Positions 26,851-35,186 of a stretch of 64,000 bases of DNA are shown piece by piece (position 1 is the stretch's first letter; every line of letters begins with the position of its first letter). Made by a program: the position numbers and the translations under genes. The notes under the pieces were generated by a model, which saw only the letters and a program-made list of their open reading frames with translations, did not search any database and had not been told where the DNA came from. Source of the DNA: Aldehydirespirator sp965203635 (GTDB lineage Bacteria > Actinomycetota > Acidimicrobiia > Acidimicrobiales > Aldehydirespiratoraceae); contig OZ241903.1 of the NCBI GenBank assembly GCA_965203635.1, positions 1,054,001 through 1,118,000 on the forward strand. The letters run 5' to 3'.

Positions 26851-28089
26851 GTGCCGACGATCGATCAGCGCACAAGCCGCTACGACGGCATCCGCACCCT
26901 CGACGTCGTCGCGTTCCTCTCCGAGGAGCTCCCGTCGCGGTTGGCGGACACCGGCTCGCTGGCCGCGAGCGGGATCGAGGCACTCGGGCTTCCCCCGCTC
27001 ACCCTCGCAGTCGACGGAGCGACGTTCACGCTCGAACGCGAAGGCGGAACGCTTCGCTGCCGGGAGGGACCCGCGAGCGGGGCGCTGGTCGCGACGCTCG
27101 ACCGCCAGTCGGCGAGCGAGCTGCTTCAGGACCAGGCCTCGACGTTCGGTCTCCTGTTCGACGGGCGCGCCCATGTCTCACAACCCGACCGCGACGGGTG
27201 GCTGCTCTGGGAGCCGGCTCTGCGCGCCGCCCTCGACGGCCGACCGGTGTACGAGCCCGGCTCGGTCTCGTTCCGCGATCGCGACGGCGACGAGCTCGAC
27301 CTGCGCCAGCACTTCGATCTCATGGGCCCGCTTGACGACGCCGGACACTTCCTCGCCGAGGCAGGCTTCCTTCACCTGCCGGGGGTCTTCAGCACGAGCG
27401 AGATGGCGGCCGTCGCCGAGGATCTGGTGGCCTGCTCCGCGGCGGCCAGTCCCGACGACGGCGACTCGTGGTGGGCGGAGACCAGCGACGGCCCCTACCC
27501 GTCGAGGATCCTGCGCTTCGCCGAGAAGTCCCCGACGCTCCATGGGCTGCTGGTGTCCGAGCGCTTCCAGCGCATCCGGTCACTCGTCGATGACGCCCTG
27601 ACCGACACGACCCCATCGGCTGAGGGGCTCCACAAGAAGGTCGGCGTCAAGAAGGGCATCTCCGACGTGTCCTGGCACAAGGACTGCTCGCTGGGCGGCC
27701 ACTCACGCGTCTGCAGCACCATGGTGGTCGGGATCTCCATCACCGGCGCGGGCGCCGTCAACGGCGAGCTCGGCGTGGTCGCGGGCTCGAACCGTGCCAA
27801 CGTCCCACCGATCGGAGCCTCCCCGAGTCTCGACCTTCCCCGGATCGCGCTTCCGACCGCGACGGGCGATCTCACGATCCACTGCTCGTGCACGCTGCAC
27901 ATGAGCCGCCCGCCGCTCAGCAGGCCGCGGATGGTCGCCTACAGCGGCTTCGGCCTCGCTCCGGTTCCGGGCGACACGCCGCCGATCGCAGACGCCGGCG
28001 AGGAGCACGAGGCCCGGGCCAGGACAGGCGGGCAGCAGGAGAACCTCGAAGGGATGACGATCGCGGACCACGAACTTGCCGAGGCGTGA
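26851..28089 (+). CDS. Phytanoyl-CoA dioxygenase family protein with SCP2-like N-terminus
   Basis: 412 aa from GTG 26851. Residues about 30-130 look like a sterol-carrier (SCP2)-like module (LTLAVDGATFTLER ... LVATLDRQSASELLQDQ). The PhyH-type cupin follows: Fe ligands HKD (HxD in VSWHKDCSLGG) near residue 275 and HMSRPPLSRPR near 350 with distal His and the 2-oxoglutarate-binding Arg. Fe(II)/2-oxoglutarate oxygenase, substrate probably hydrophobic given the SCP2-like part. Tightly linked to the upstream hypothetical (8 bp) and the second dioxygenase (27 bp). Confidence 0.8.
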   Translation: MPTIDQRTSRYDGIRTLDVVAFLSEELPSRLADTGSLAASGIEALGLPPLTLAVDGATFTLEREGGTLRCREGPASGALVATLDRQSASELLQDQASTFGLLFDGRAHVSQPDRDGWLLWEPALRAALDGRPVYEPGSVSFRDRDGDELDLRQHFDLMGPLDDAGHFLAEAGFLHLPGVFSTSEMAAVAEDLVACSAAASPDDGDSWWAETSDGPYPSRILRFAEKSPTLHGLLVSERFQRIRSLVDDALTDTTPSAEGLHKKVGVKKGISDVSWHKDCSLGGHSRVCSTMVVGISITGAGAVNGELGVVAGSNRANVPPIGASPSLDLPRIALPTATGDLTIHCSCTLHMSRPPLSRPRMVAYSGFGLAPVPGDTPPIADAGEEHEARARTGGQQENLEGMTIADHELAEA

Positions 28090-28116
28090 CCGTGACGCGG
28101 CGAGTCCGAGGTTGAT

Positions 28117-29055
28117 ATGACCCGCGTACCGGACGACGCATTGGCGGACCTCGACCGCCGCGGCTTCGTGGTCGTCGAGGGCTTCCTCGCCGGCGCCGAA
28201 CTCAGGGAGGCCCAGGACGGCTTTCACGACGACTTCCCGACGCTCGAGCAGCTCGAGAACGACGTGGCCCGCTACGGCTACCTCCGAGAGGGCCAGTTCA
28301 CCGGCAACCGCTCCGGGCCGTTCCGATCGCTGGCGGTCAACCGCATCGCGCACCACGAGCATCTCCTGGACGCGGCCGAGCGATTCTGCGGGACCAGCGA
28401 CATCGAGCTGTACAAGACCGAGTTGTGGGCGAAGTACGGGGACGGGGTCGACTATGAGCAGGACCTGCATCGCGACTACGGGAACCACTCGATCGTCGTG
28501 CCGCGAGAGGACCGCCGGTGGCCCCAGATGACGACCTTCGTGCTGCTATCCGACGTGACCGCGGCCGACGGTCCGACCATGGTCGTTCCGCGCCCGTGCT
28601 CGGCGCGTGTGCCGCTCCACGTGCGGCGGGACCCGGATGACTCGCACGATCTGCGGCGGCATGAGGTCCCGGTGCTCGGGCCGGCCGGCTCCCTGTTCAT
28701 CTACACCACCGATGTGTTCCACCGCGGCTCCTCGATCGAACCCGGCCGCCACCGGTTCGCGGTCCTCTTCGACTACATGGAGGCCGGCCCGCGATGGCAG
28801 GGCCGGAAGCGCTGGGCTGACACCGCCAATCAGTTCGACGAGTGGAACGCGATCCTCGGCGATGCGACGCCCCGCCAGCGTGAGATCTACGAGTTCCCGC
28901 CGGTGGGTCATCCATACTGGAACGAGCAGACAGCACGCGATGTCGGTGAGCGGTGGCCCGACATCGACATGTCGCCATACCGGAGCGGTATCCGGAGCGA
29001 CCTCACGGGGACTCCTCCAGCCCGCCGCCGTCGCCGTACCGGCCGGGCTCGGTGA
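28117..29055 (+). CDS. Phytanoyl-CoA dioxygenase family protein
   Basis: 312 aa. Fe(II)/2-oxoglutarate oxygenase with HRD (HxD in DLHRDYGNHS) near residue 118, a distal His in DVFHRGSSIEPGRHR near residue 205, and the Arg that holds 2-oxoglutarate in the same block. Strand and turn pattern as in PhyH and mitomycin-resistance type enzymes. It is the last gene of the TetR-hypothetical-dioxygenase run. The C-terminal tail is Arg-rich. The two dioxygenases share little beyond ligand motifs, so they probably act on different steps. Confidence 0.85.
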   Translation: MTRVPDDALADLDRRGFVVVEGFLAGAELREAQDGFHDDFPTLEQLENDVARYGYLREGQFTGNRSGPFRSLAVNRIAHHEHLLDAAERFCGTSDIELYKTELWAKYGDGVDYEQDLHRDYGNHSIVVPREDRRWPQMTTFVLLSDVTAADGPTMVVPRPCSARVPLHVRRDPDDSHDLRRHEVPVLGPAGSLFIYTTDVFHRGSSIEPGRHRFAVLFDYMEAGPRWQGRKRWADTANQFDEWNAILGDATPRQREIYEFPPVGHPYWNEQTARDVGERWPDIDMSPYRSGIRSDLTGTPPARRRRRTGRAR

Positions 29056-29157
29056 TCGATCTGGTCTTTGTTGCGGACAGGTTTGCCATGGGTCCCACAC
29101 TCATCTTCTGACGTAGATGTTCAGGGCCACCCTGGAACCCATGGGACGTTCTATGTG

Positions 29158-29244
29158 CGGAGGGAGGGGGATTCGAACCCCCGGGACCCGTGAAGGCCCA
29201 ACGGTTTTCAAGACCGTCGCAATCGTCCGCTCTGCCATCCCTCC
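29158..29244 (-). tRNA. tRNA-Ser (anticodon TGA)
   Basis: Reverse-strand class II tRNA. Acceptor arms GGAGGGA/TCCCTCC, anticodon stem ACGGT/ACCGT with loop CTTGAAA (anticodon TGA), long variable arm, T loop TTCGAAT. CCA is not encoded. Confidence 0.95.
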
Positions 29245-29288
29245 GCAGCCAAGGATAGGGGTGAAGGGACCGGGCCTGCGGCCGGGCA

Positions 29289-30233
29289 TCAACGCAGGAT
29301 GCGGCCTCTCAGGTCGTCTATCCAGGCGGCCGCCTTGCGTACCTCCACCTGGTTCATCACGTGGTCGTGGTGGTCGGCGGAGGCCGACGGGTAGGAGCCG
29401 AGGAACTTCACCCGGGAGGTCTTCATGTTGAGGTTGCGCAGCGCGTCGGCCACTACCTCATCCGCGATGTGGCCCTCGCAGTCCAGCAGAAAGCAGTACT
29501 GGCCCAGGCTGGCCTTGGTGGGGCGGCTCTGGAGGCTGGTCAGGTTGATGGCCCGGGCCGCGAACTCGCCCAGGATGCCGATCAGCGAGCCCGGCACGTC
29601 GGAGCGCTGGTAGACGACCATGCTCGTCTTGTCGTGGCCGGTCGGCGCGGCGATGACATCGGCCCCGACCAGCACGAAGCGGGTCTGGTTGTCGGCGTGG
29701 TCGGCGATGTCGGCGGCCAGCACCTCCAGCCCGTACACCTCCGCCGAGCGCAGCGGCGCGATGGCCGCGGTGGTGCGGTCACCCACCTCGGCCAGGCTGC
29801 GGGCCGCATCCGCGGTCGAGTTGGCCGCCTCGAACACCGCGCCACCGAGATGGGTGGCCAGGTAGTCACGGCACTGGGCGTGGGCCACCGGATAGGACCG
29901 GATCCGCTCCACCGACTCCAGCGCCATGCCCGGAAGGCCCAGCAGGTTGAGGTTGACGTCGATGATCACCTCGCGCTGGATGAACAGGTCGGTGTCGAAG
30001 GCCAGCGCGTCGAGGGTGGCCGTCACCGACCCCTCGATCATGTTCTCGATGGCCACCAGGCCCAAGTCGACCTCGCCGCTGCTTACCGCCCTCAGCACGT
30101 CGATGATCGAGTTGATGGGGCGGTGGTTCATGGCGGCCAGGTCGGGCTGGGAGTAGATGGCCTGCTCGGTGAACGTCCCCGGCGGCCCCAGGTAGCCGAC
30201 CGTCAGATTGCGCGACTCTCCGAGCTGCCCCAT
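29289..30233 (-). CDS. pheA: Prephenate dehydratase
   Basis: 314 aa from ATG 30233 (MGQLGESRNLTVGYLGPPGTF). Converts prephenate to phenylpyruvate in phenylalanine synthesis. Catalytic domain: GYLGPPGTFTEQA, IENMIEGSV and the NQTRFVLVG motif with catalytic Thr. C-terminal ACT domain (about residues 200-280) with VPGSLIGILGEFAARAINL and the SLQSRPTK effector site, so feedback inhibition by Phe is expected. Monofunctional, no chorismate mutase domain. The only gene in its unit. Confidence 0.93.
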   Translation of the reverse strand: MGQLGESRNLTVGYLGPPGTFTEQAIYSQPDLAAMNHRPINSIIDVLRAVSSGEVDLGLVAIENMIEGSVTATLDALAFDTDLFIQREVIIDVNLNLLGLPGMALESVERIRSYPVAHAQCRDYLATHLGGAVFEAANSTADAARSLAEVGDRTTAAIAPLRSAEVYGLEVLAADIADHADNQTRFVLVGADVIAAPTGHDKTSMVVYQRSDVPGSLIGILGEFAARAINLTSLQSRPTKASLGQYCFLLDCEGHIADEVVADALRNLNMKTSRVKFLGSYPSASADHHDHVMNQVEVRKAAAWIDDLRGRILR

Positions 30234-30285
30234 CCACCGCAGGGTACGGCCCCGCAACCGAGATCAGCGCCGGGGGGTGACCCGT

Positions 30286-30348
30286 TAGAGGCCGAGCCGT
30301 GCGAGGCCGTGGCCCGAGCGGCCCGTGAGCGCAGCGAACAAGAGCGGG
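30286..30348 (+). repeat. Dispersed repeat, copy A
   Basis: 63-bp element beginning TAGAGGCCGAGC and containing GCGAGGCCGTGGCCCGAG and GAACAAGAGCGGG. Copies occur at 31098-31160 (inverted) and 38276-38325 (partial). Here it lies just upstream of the MBL-fold gene. Confidence 0.85.
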
Positions 30349-30355
30349 AAATAGG

Positions 30356-31075
30356 GTGGCTGCCGTGGACGACCGGCTCTACTTCCGCCAGCTGCTGTCG
30401 GGGCGCGACTTCGCAACCGGCGACGGGCTGGCCCAACAGATGGTCAACTTCGTCTACGCCATCGGCGACCGCGCCACCGGCCAGGCCGTGCTCGTCGACC
30501 CCGCCTACGACACTCATGGACTCATCGATCTGCTCGAGGCCGACGGCATGGCCTGCACCGGCGTGCTGGCCACCCACTACCACCCCGACCATGTGGGCGG
30601 CCACATGATGGGGATCACCATCGAGGGCATCAGCCGGCTGCTGGAGCGGGTGTCGGTGCCGATCCACGTCCAGGCCGAGGAGGCCGATCTCGTCAAGAAG
30701 GTCACCGGCGTGGACGACGACTGCCTGGTCAGCCACGCCTCCGGCGACGTGGTGATGGTTGGGGCCATAGCCGTCGAGCTCATCGCCACGCCCGGGCACA
30801 CCCCCGGCAGCCAGTGCTTCCTGGTGGACGGCCGCCTGGTGGCCGGCGACACCCTCTTCCTCGAGGGATGCGGCCGCATGGACCTACCGGGCTCGGACCC
30901 GGCCCAGATGTACGAGAGCCTCACCACCCGGCTGGCCCGGGTGCCCGACGACGCGGTGCTCTACCCCGGGCACCGCTACTCGGTGGAGTCGTCGGCCACC
31001 ATGGGCATCACCCGCGAGCGCAACTACGTGTTCCGGCCCACCAGCCGCGAGCAGTGGCTGGCCGCCTTCGCCTGA
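30356..31075 (+). CDS. MBL-fold metallo-hydrolase (glyoxalase II / persulfide dioxygenase-like)
   Basis: 239 aa from GTG 30356. Metal-binding motif THYHPDHVGG near residue 75, further His in TPGHTPGS, Asp in AGDTLF and His in YPGHRYS complete the di-metal site of the glyoxalase-II group. Cytosolic. Relatives hydrolyse S-D-lactoylglutathione or other thioesters, or oxidise persulfides; the sequence does not decide. Flanked by two copies of the dispersed repeat, facing the flavoprotein gene on the other strand. Confidence 0.8.
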   Translation: MAAVDDRLYFRQLLSGRDFATGDGLAQQMVNFVYAIGDRATGQAVLVDPAYDTHGLIDLLEADGMACTGVLATHYHPDHVGGHMMGITIEGISRLLERVSVPIHVQAEEADLVKKVTGVDDDCLVSHASGDVVMVGAIAVELIATPGHTPGSQCFLVDGRLVAGDTLFLEGCGRMDLPGSDPAQMYESLTTRLARVPDDAVLYPGHRYSVESSATMGITRERNYVFRPTSREQWLAAFA

Positions 31076-31097
31076 CCGTTGCGCCCGGCCTCTGACG

Positions 31098-31160
31098 CCC
31101 GCTCTTGTTCGCTTCGCTCACGGGCCGCTCGGGCCACGGCCTCGCTGCGCTCGGCCTCTA
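31098..31160 (-). repeat. Dispersed repeat, copy C (inverted)
   Basis: Reverse-strand copy of the element at 30286-30348 with only a few differences (for example GCGAAGCG for GCGCAGCG). It begins exactly with the TAG stop codon of the leftward flavoprotein gene, between two convergent genes, where it may act in transcript ends. Confidence 0.85.
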
Positions 31161-32621
31161 GACCCAGGGGCAGTTGGAGTTGCGGTCGCCGAAGGTGGCG
31201 CCGGTGCGGTAGCGGTCGAGGGTGAACGGCTTGAGCTCGTCGGGCTTGTCGCCGTGCACCATCATCTGGGCGGTCAGCTTGCCCACGCCGATCATCTTGA
31301 ACCCGTGGTTGGAGTCGGCGATCACCCAGGCGTTGTCGCCCAGGTAGTCGAACACGGGCACGTTGTCGGGCGTGAACGCCCCGATCCCGCCGTTGCGGCG
31401 CTCCTTGAAGAACGGCCGCAGGTTCTCCAGGCGCTTGAACAGCATGCCCAGCGTGGCGCAGTAGTAGTCGGCGAACCACTCCTCGGCCTGGTACTGGTCG
31501 TTCAGGTGGCCGTACGGCTCCACCGCGGCCCTCGGCCCGATCTTCACCGGGATCGTCCCGCCCTGCAGGCCGGGCGCGCCGACCCGCTCCGCGGCGTAGC
31601 GGACATAGGAGTAGAAGTGGTCCTTGAGGAACCGGCCGTCCTCGGAGTACACCGGCGTGTTCATCAGCTCGACGTGCAGCACCGGCGAGTCGCGGTGCTG
31701 GGCGGTGCGGAAGTCGACGCCCTCGGGCAGCATCACCTCGCCCTCCAGCAGCCGCCAGTAGGTCCACATGTCCATCTGCTCGGTGACGTGGCCGTCGGGG
31801 TAGAGCACGTCGAGGTGGGAGGGTCCGCCCAGCCACTCCCAGTGCTCGGGAGTCCAGGCGCCCGCGCCCACCACTACCTGCTCGCAGGAGATGGAACCCT
31901 GGTCGGTCTCGACCGCGGTGACCGAGCCCGAGGCGTCCAGGGTGTAGCCGGTCACGGTGGCGCCGTACACCCGCTGCACGCCCCACTGCCGGCACTTCTG
32001 GTCCAGTCCCCACACAGCCATGTGGGTGCCCGCATACCCGGAGCGGTGCTCGTGCAGCACCACATCGCAGTTCTCGGTCTTGAAGTCGGGCCACAGGTTG
32101 GTGAGGAAGGCGTGCGCCTCGGCGCCGGTGTACACGTCGGACGGGTAGCCGCTGGCCGCCTGCGACGCCTGCAGCTTCAGGTAGTCGTCGGTCTGGTTCG
32201 ACTCGCCCACCGACACGTACCCCACCTGCTGGAAGCCGAAGTTCACCGGGTCGGACTCCCACACCTCGACGCTGGCCCGCAGGATGGCGTGCAGCGGACC
32301 GGTCATGTACAGGTTGCGGATGCAGCCGCAGGCCAGACCGGTGGCGCCCGCGCCCGGGCCCTGCTTGTCGATCAGCACTACGTCGGAACCGGAGCCCTTG
32401 CCGGTGCGCTCCAGGTACATGGCCAGGTGGTAGGCGCTCGACAGCCCGTGCACGCCAGCGCCGACCACCACGAACCGGGCGCTCGGCGGCAGGCGCACCG
32501 CGTCGAACACCGGGATGACGGCCGGGTTCACCGCCTGGCCGGCCACCTCGGGGGGCAGGGGCCGGTTGGCGAACGGGTACCACTGGTTGTGCTCGGTGGG
32601 GTTGGGGATGTCGATGGTCAT
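31158..32621 (-). CDS. DAO-family FAD-dependent oxidoreductase in the hut operon
   Basis: 487 aa. Residues 46-65 are the FAD dinucleotide fold (FVVVGAGVHGLSSAYHLA), followed by a GAGATGLACGCIRNLYMT segment in place of the covalent-His block seen in the DMGDH enzymes, so FAD is probably non-covalent. C-terminal FAD contact GDNAWVIADSNHGFKMIGVGKL. Sarcosine oxidase beta / amino acid oxidase relatives. ATG with GGAG 7 nt upstream. It lies 22 bp after hutI in the hutU-def-hutF-hutI operon, so it should oxidise a histidine-related amine (for example an N-methylhistidine); this is inference from context. Confidence 0.85.
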   Translation of the reverse strand: MTIDIPNPTEHNQWYPFANRPLPPEVAGQAVNPAVIPVFDAVRLPPSARFVVVGAGVHGLSSAYHLAMYLERTGKGSGSDVVLIDKQGPGAGATGLACGCIRNLYMTGPLHAILRASVEVWESDPVNFGFQQVGYVSVGESNQTDDYLKLQASQAASGYPSDVYTGAEAHAFLTNLWPDFKTENCDVVLHEHRSGYAGTHMAVWGLDQKCRQWGVQRVYGATVTGYTLDASGSVTAVETDQGSISCEQVVVGAGAWTPEHWEWLGGPSHLDVLYPDGHVTEQMDMWTYWRLLEGEVMLPEGVDFRTAQHRDSPVLHVELMNTPVYSEDGRFLKDHFYSYVRYAAERVGAPGLQGGTIPVKIGPRAAVEPYGHLNDQYQAEEWFADYYCATLGMLFKRLENLRPFFKERRNGGIGAFTPDNVPVFDYLGDNAWVIADSNHGFKMIGVGKLTAQMMVHGDKPDELKPFTLDRYRTGATFGDRNSNCPWV

Positions 32622-32643
32622 TGCTTCTCCTATGGGTTCGGGT

Positions 32644-33822
32644 TCAAGTCTGGCTGCCGGCGGGCTGGAGCCGGTAGTCGGCCCCCAGGGTCCGCCAGAT
32701 CAACGGGACGCCCGGCCGGTAGGCGAGGTGGTGCCGGCTGGGAGCGTCGAGGATGGTCATGTGGGCCGGCCCGCCGGGGGTGATCCGGCCCACGTCGTCG
32801 CGGCGCAGCGCGGCCGCGCCGCCGGTGGTGACGGCGGCCACGGCCTCGTCGATGGTCATGCCCATGTCGCGCACGGCCAGCGCCATGCAGAACGACAGCG
32901 AGGTCGTATAGCTCGATCCGGGGTTGCAGTTCGAGGCGATGGCCACCCGGACGCCGGCGTCTATGGCCCGCCTGGCGTCGGGGTAGGGCTGGCGGGTCGA
33001 GAAGTCGGTGGCCGGCAGGAAGGTGGCCACGGTGTCGCTGGCGGCCAGGGCCTCGATGTCGTCGTCGGAGAGATAGGTGCAGTGGTCCACCGACGCGCAG
33101 CCCATCTCCACCCCCAGCTGCACGCCCGGCCCGTGGCCGAGCTGGTTGGCGTGGAGCCGCAGGCCCAGCCCGGCGTCCCGGCCGGCGGTGAGCACGGCCC
33201 GGGACTGGTCGGCGTCGAACGCTCCGGTCTCGCAGAACACGTCGATCCAGCGGACGCGGTCGCGGACTGCGGCCAGCATCGGCCCGCACACCAGCTCGAC
33301 GTAGTCGTCGGCGCGCCCCTGGTACTCGTTGGGCACCAGGTGGGCGCCCAGGAAGGTGGCCTCCGGGGTGGCTTCGGCGGCCAGCGAGGCCAGCTCGGTC
33401 TCGGAGTCCACCGACAGCCCGTAGCCGGTCTTGATCTCGACGGTGGTGCTGCCGGCCCGGTGCACCTCGGCCAGGCGCCCGTCGAGCGCGGTCTCGAGCC
33501 CGGCCCGGCCGGCGGTGCGGGTGGCGTCGGTCGTGACCCGGATGCCGCCCCCGTCGTAGGGCTCGCCGGCCATTCGCCGGCTGAACTCCTCGGCCCGGTC
33601 GCCCGCGAACACCAGGTGGGTGTGCGAATCCACGAACCCGGGCAGCACGCACCGGCCGCCGGCGTCGAAGCGTTCGTCGGCGGCGGCTCCGGCCGGCCCC
33701 ACTGCCGCGACGGTGTCGCCGTCCACCACCACCGAGGCGTCGTCCACGACGCCGAGCGGGCCCTTCCCGAGCGCCGGGTCGTTGGTGACCAGCTCGGAGA
33801 TGTTGTCGATCACAAGCGTCAT
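32644..33822 (-). CDS. hutI: Imidazolonepropionase
   Basis: 392 aa from ATG 33822, which overlaps the hutF stop by 4 bp (ATGA). Amidohydrolase with DSHTHLVFAGDR metal motif near residue 62, the EIKTGYGL block, HANQLGH and ASNCNPGSS, all characteristic of HutI. It opens imidazolone propionate to N-formimino-L-glutamate, third step of histidine breakdown. An upstream extension of the frame through hutF is shadow. Confidence 0.95.
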   Translation of the reverse strand: MTLVIDNISELVTNDPALGKGPLGVVDDASVVVDGDTVAAVGPAGAAADERFDAGGRCVLPGFVDSHTHLVFAGDRAEEFSRRMAGEPYDGGGIRVTTDATRTAGRAGLETALDGRLAEVHRAGSTTVEIKTGYGLSVDSETELASLAAEATPEATFLGAHLVPNEYQGRADDYVELVCGPMLAAVRDRVRWIDVFCETGAFDADQSRAVLTAGRDAGLGLRLHANQLGHGPGVQLGVEMGCASVDHCTYLSDDDIEALAASDTVATFLPATDFSTRQPYPDARRAIDAGVRVAIASNCNPGSSYTTSLSFCMALAVRDMGMTIDEAVAAVTTGGAAALRRDDVGRITPGGPAHMTILDAPSRHHLAYRPGVPLIWRTLGADYRLQPAGSQT

Positions 33823-35186
33823 GGCGAAGTCACCTCCGACACGGCCGAGGCGAGTTCGGCGGCGACGTTGACGGTGGTGTGCAGTCCGCCGCGGACGACG
33901 GTCTTTCCGCCCACCACCAGGTGGTGCACGTCGGCGCTGGTGGCCGCGAAGATCGCGGTGGCCAGCAGGTTGCCGGCGTCGGCTCCGGCCAGCCGGACCG
34001 AGTCGAGGCCCACCGTGGTGAAGTCGGCCAGCGCGCCCGGCTCCAGCGTGCCGCCGTCGCCCCACCCGAGGGCTCGGTAGCCGCCCGCGGTCGCCATCGT
34101 GGCCAGGGCCTCCACGTCGAAGACCCCCCGCTGGTGGGTGGCCGCCCGCTGGTCGAGTTCGACGGCACGGGCCTCGGCGAGGATGTCCACCACCGCATGG
34201 GAGTCCGATCCCAAGCACAACGGCACCCCGGCGGTCGCCAGAGCGGTGCTCGGCCCGACGCCGTCGGCCAGGTCGTGCTCGGTGGTGGGGCACAGGCAGC
34301 AGTGCGATCCGGTCTCGGTGATGAGGGCTACGTCGTGGGGGGCGGCATGGGTGGCGTGGACCAGCGTCGTGCCGGGGCCGAGCCCGCCCGCCTGCGCGAT
34401 CACTTCCACCGGCGTCCGGCTGTGAACCTGCTGGCACTGCTCGTTCTCGGCGGGCTGCTCCGAGGCGTGGAAGTGCAGAGGGGCGCCGCGCTCTCGAGCC
34501 CAGTCCGCGGCCACCTTGATCGAGGGCGGGTCGACGGCCCGGACCGAGTGCACCGCCGCACCGACTCTCGCGGCCGGACCGGACACCGCCGCGGCCAGCC
34601 CTTCGGCCCGCTCCGCCCAGAGGTCGGCGCTGCCGTCGCTGAACCGGGCCTGCTCCGGGCGCAGCGGCTCGTAGCCGCGATCAGACGCGGCGTCGAGCCC
34701 GCCGTGGAGGTACAGGGTGTCGAGCAGGGTCAGGCGGATGCCGGCGTCGCGGGCCGCGGCCGCCACCGCTGCCCCCATGGCCCGGGGGTCGTCGTAGGGG
34801 CTCCCGTCGGGGCGATGGTGGACGTAGTGGAACTCCCCCACGACGCCGATGCCGGCCAGAGCCATCTCCGCGAACACCGCTCGGGCCAGCCGGTAGTAGC
34901 GGTCGGGATCGAGACGGGCCGCGACCCGGTACATGAGATCGCGCCAGGTCCAGAACGAGCCCGGTCCGGCGTGGGTGCGCCCTCGCAGCGCTCGGTGGAA
35001 GGCGTGACTGTGAGCGTTGGCCAGAGCCGGAAGCGTCAGGCCTCTCAAGGGAACAGCCCGCTCCGGCCGGGGGTGCACGCCGGCAAGGATGTCGACGATG
35101 CGGTCGCCGTCGACGGTGATGGCCACTCCCCGCTCCGGGTGCTCGCCTCCCAGCCAGGCCAACTCGCACCAGTACTGCACGGTCAC
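33819..35186 (-). CDS. hutF: Formimidoylglutamate deiminase
   Basis: 455 aa from GTG 35186, overlapping the stop of the deformylase gene (GTGA). Amidohydrolase with NAHSHAFHRAL, FHYVHHRPDG, HFHASEQPAENEQC, CPTTEHDLADG and LGSDSHA, the HutF pattern. It converts N-formimino-L-glutamate to N-formyl-L-glutamate plus ammonia. This commits the pathway to the HutF route, whose last step needs a deformylase (normally HutG). Confidence 0.93.
   Translation of the reverse strand: MTVQYWCELAWLGGEHPERGVAITVDGDRIVDILAGVHPRPERAVPLRGLTLPALANAHSHAFHRALRGRTHAGPGSFWTWRDLMYRVAARLDPDRYYRLARAVFAEMALAGIGVVGEFHYVHHRPDGSPYDDPRAMGAAVAAAARDAGIRLTLLDTLYLHGGLDAASDRGYEPLRPEQARFSDGSADLWAERAEGLAAAVSGPAARVGAAVHSVRAVDPPSIKVAADWARERGAPLHFHASEQPAENEQCQQVHSRTPVEVIAQAGGLGPGTTLVHATHAAPHDVALITETGSHCCLCPTTEHDLADGVGPSTALATAGVPLCLGSDSHAVVDILAEARAVELDQRAATHQRGVFDVEALATMATAGGYRALGWGDGGTLEPGALADFTTVGLDSVRLAGADAGNLLATAIFAATSADVHHLVVGGKTVVRGGLHTTVNVAAELASAVSEVTSP

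Noticed and set aside
32644..34437. Long version of hutI extending through the hutF region
   Set aside because: Family alignment and the ATGA overlap place the start at 33822.
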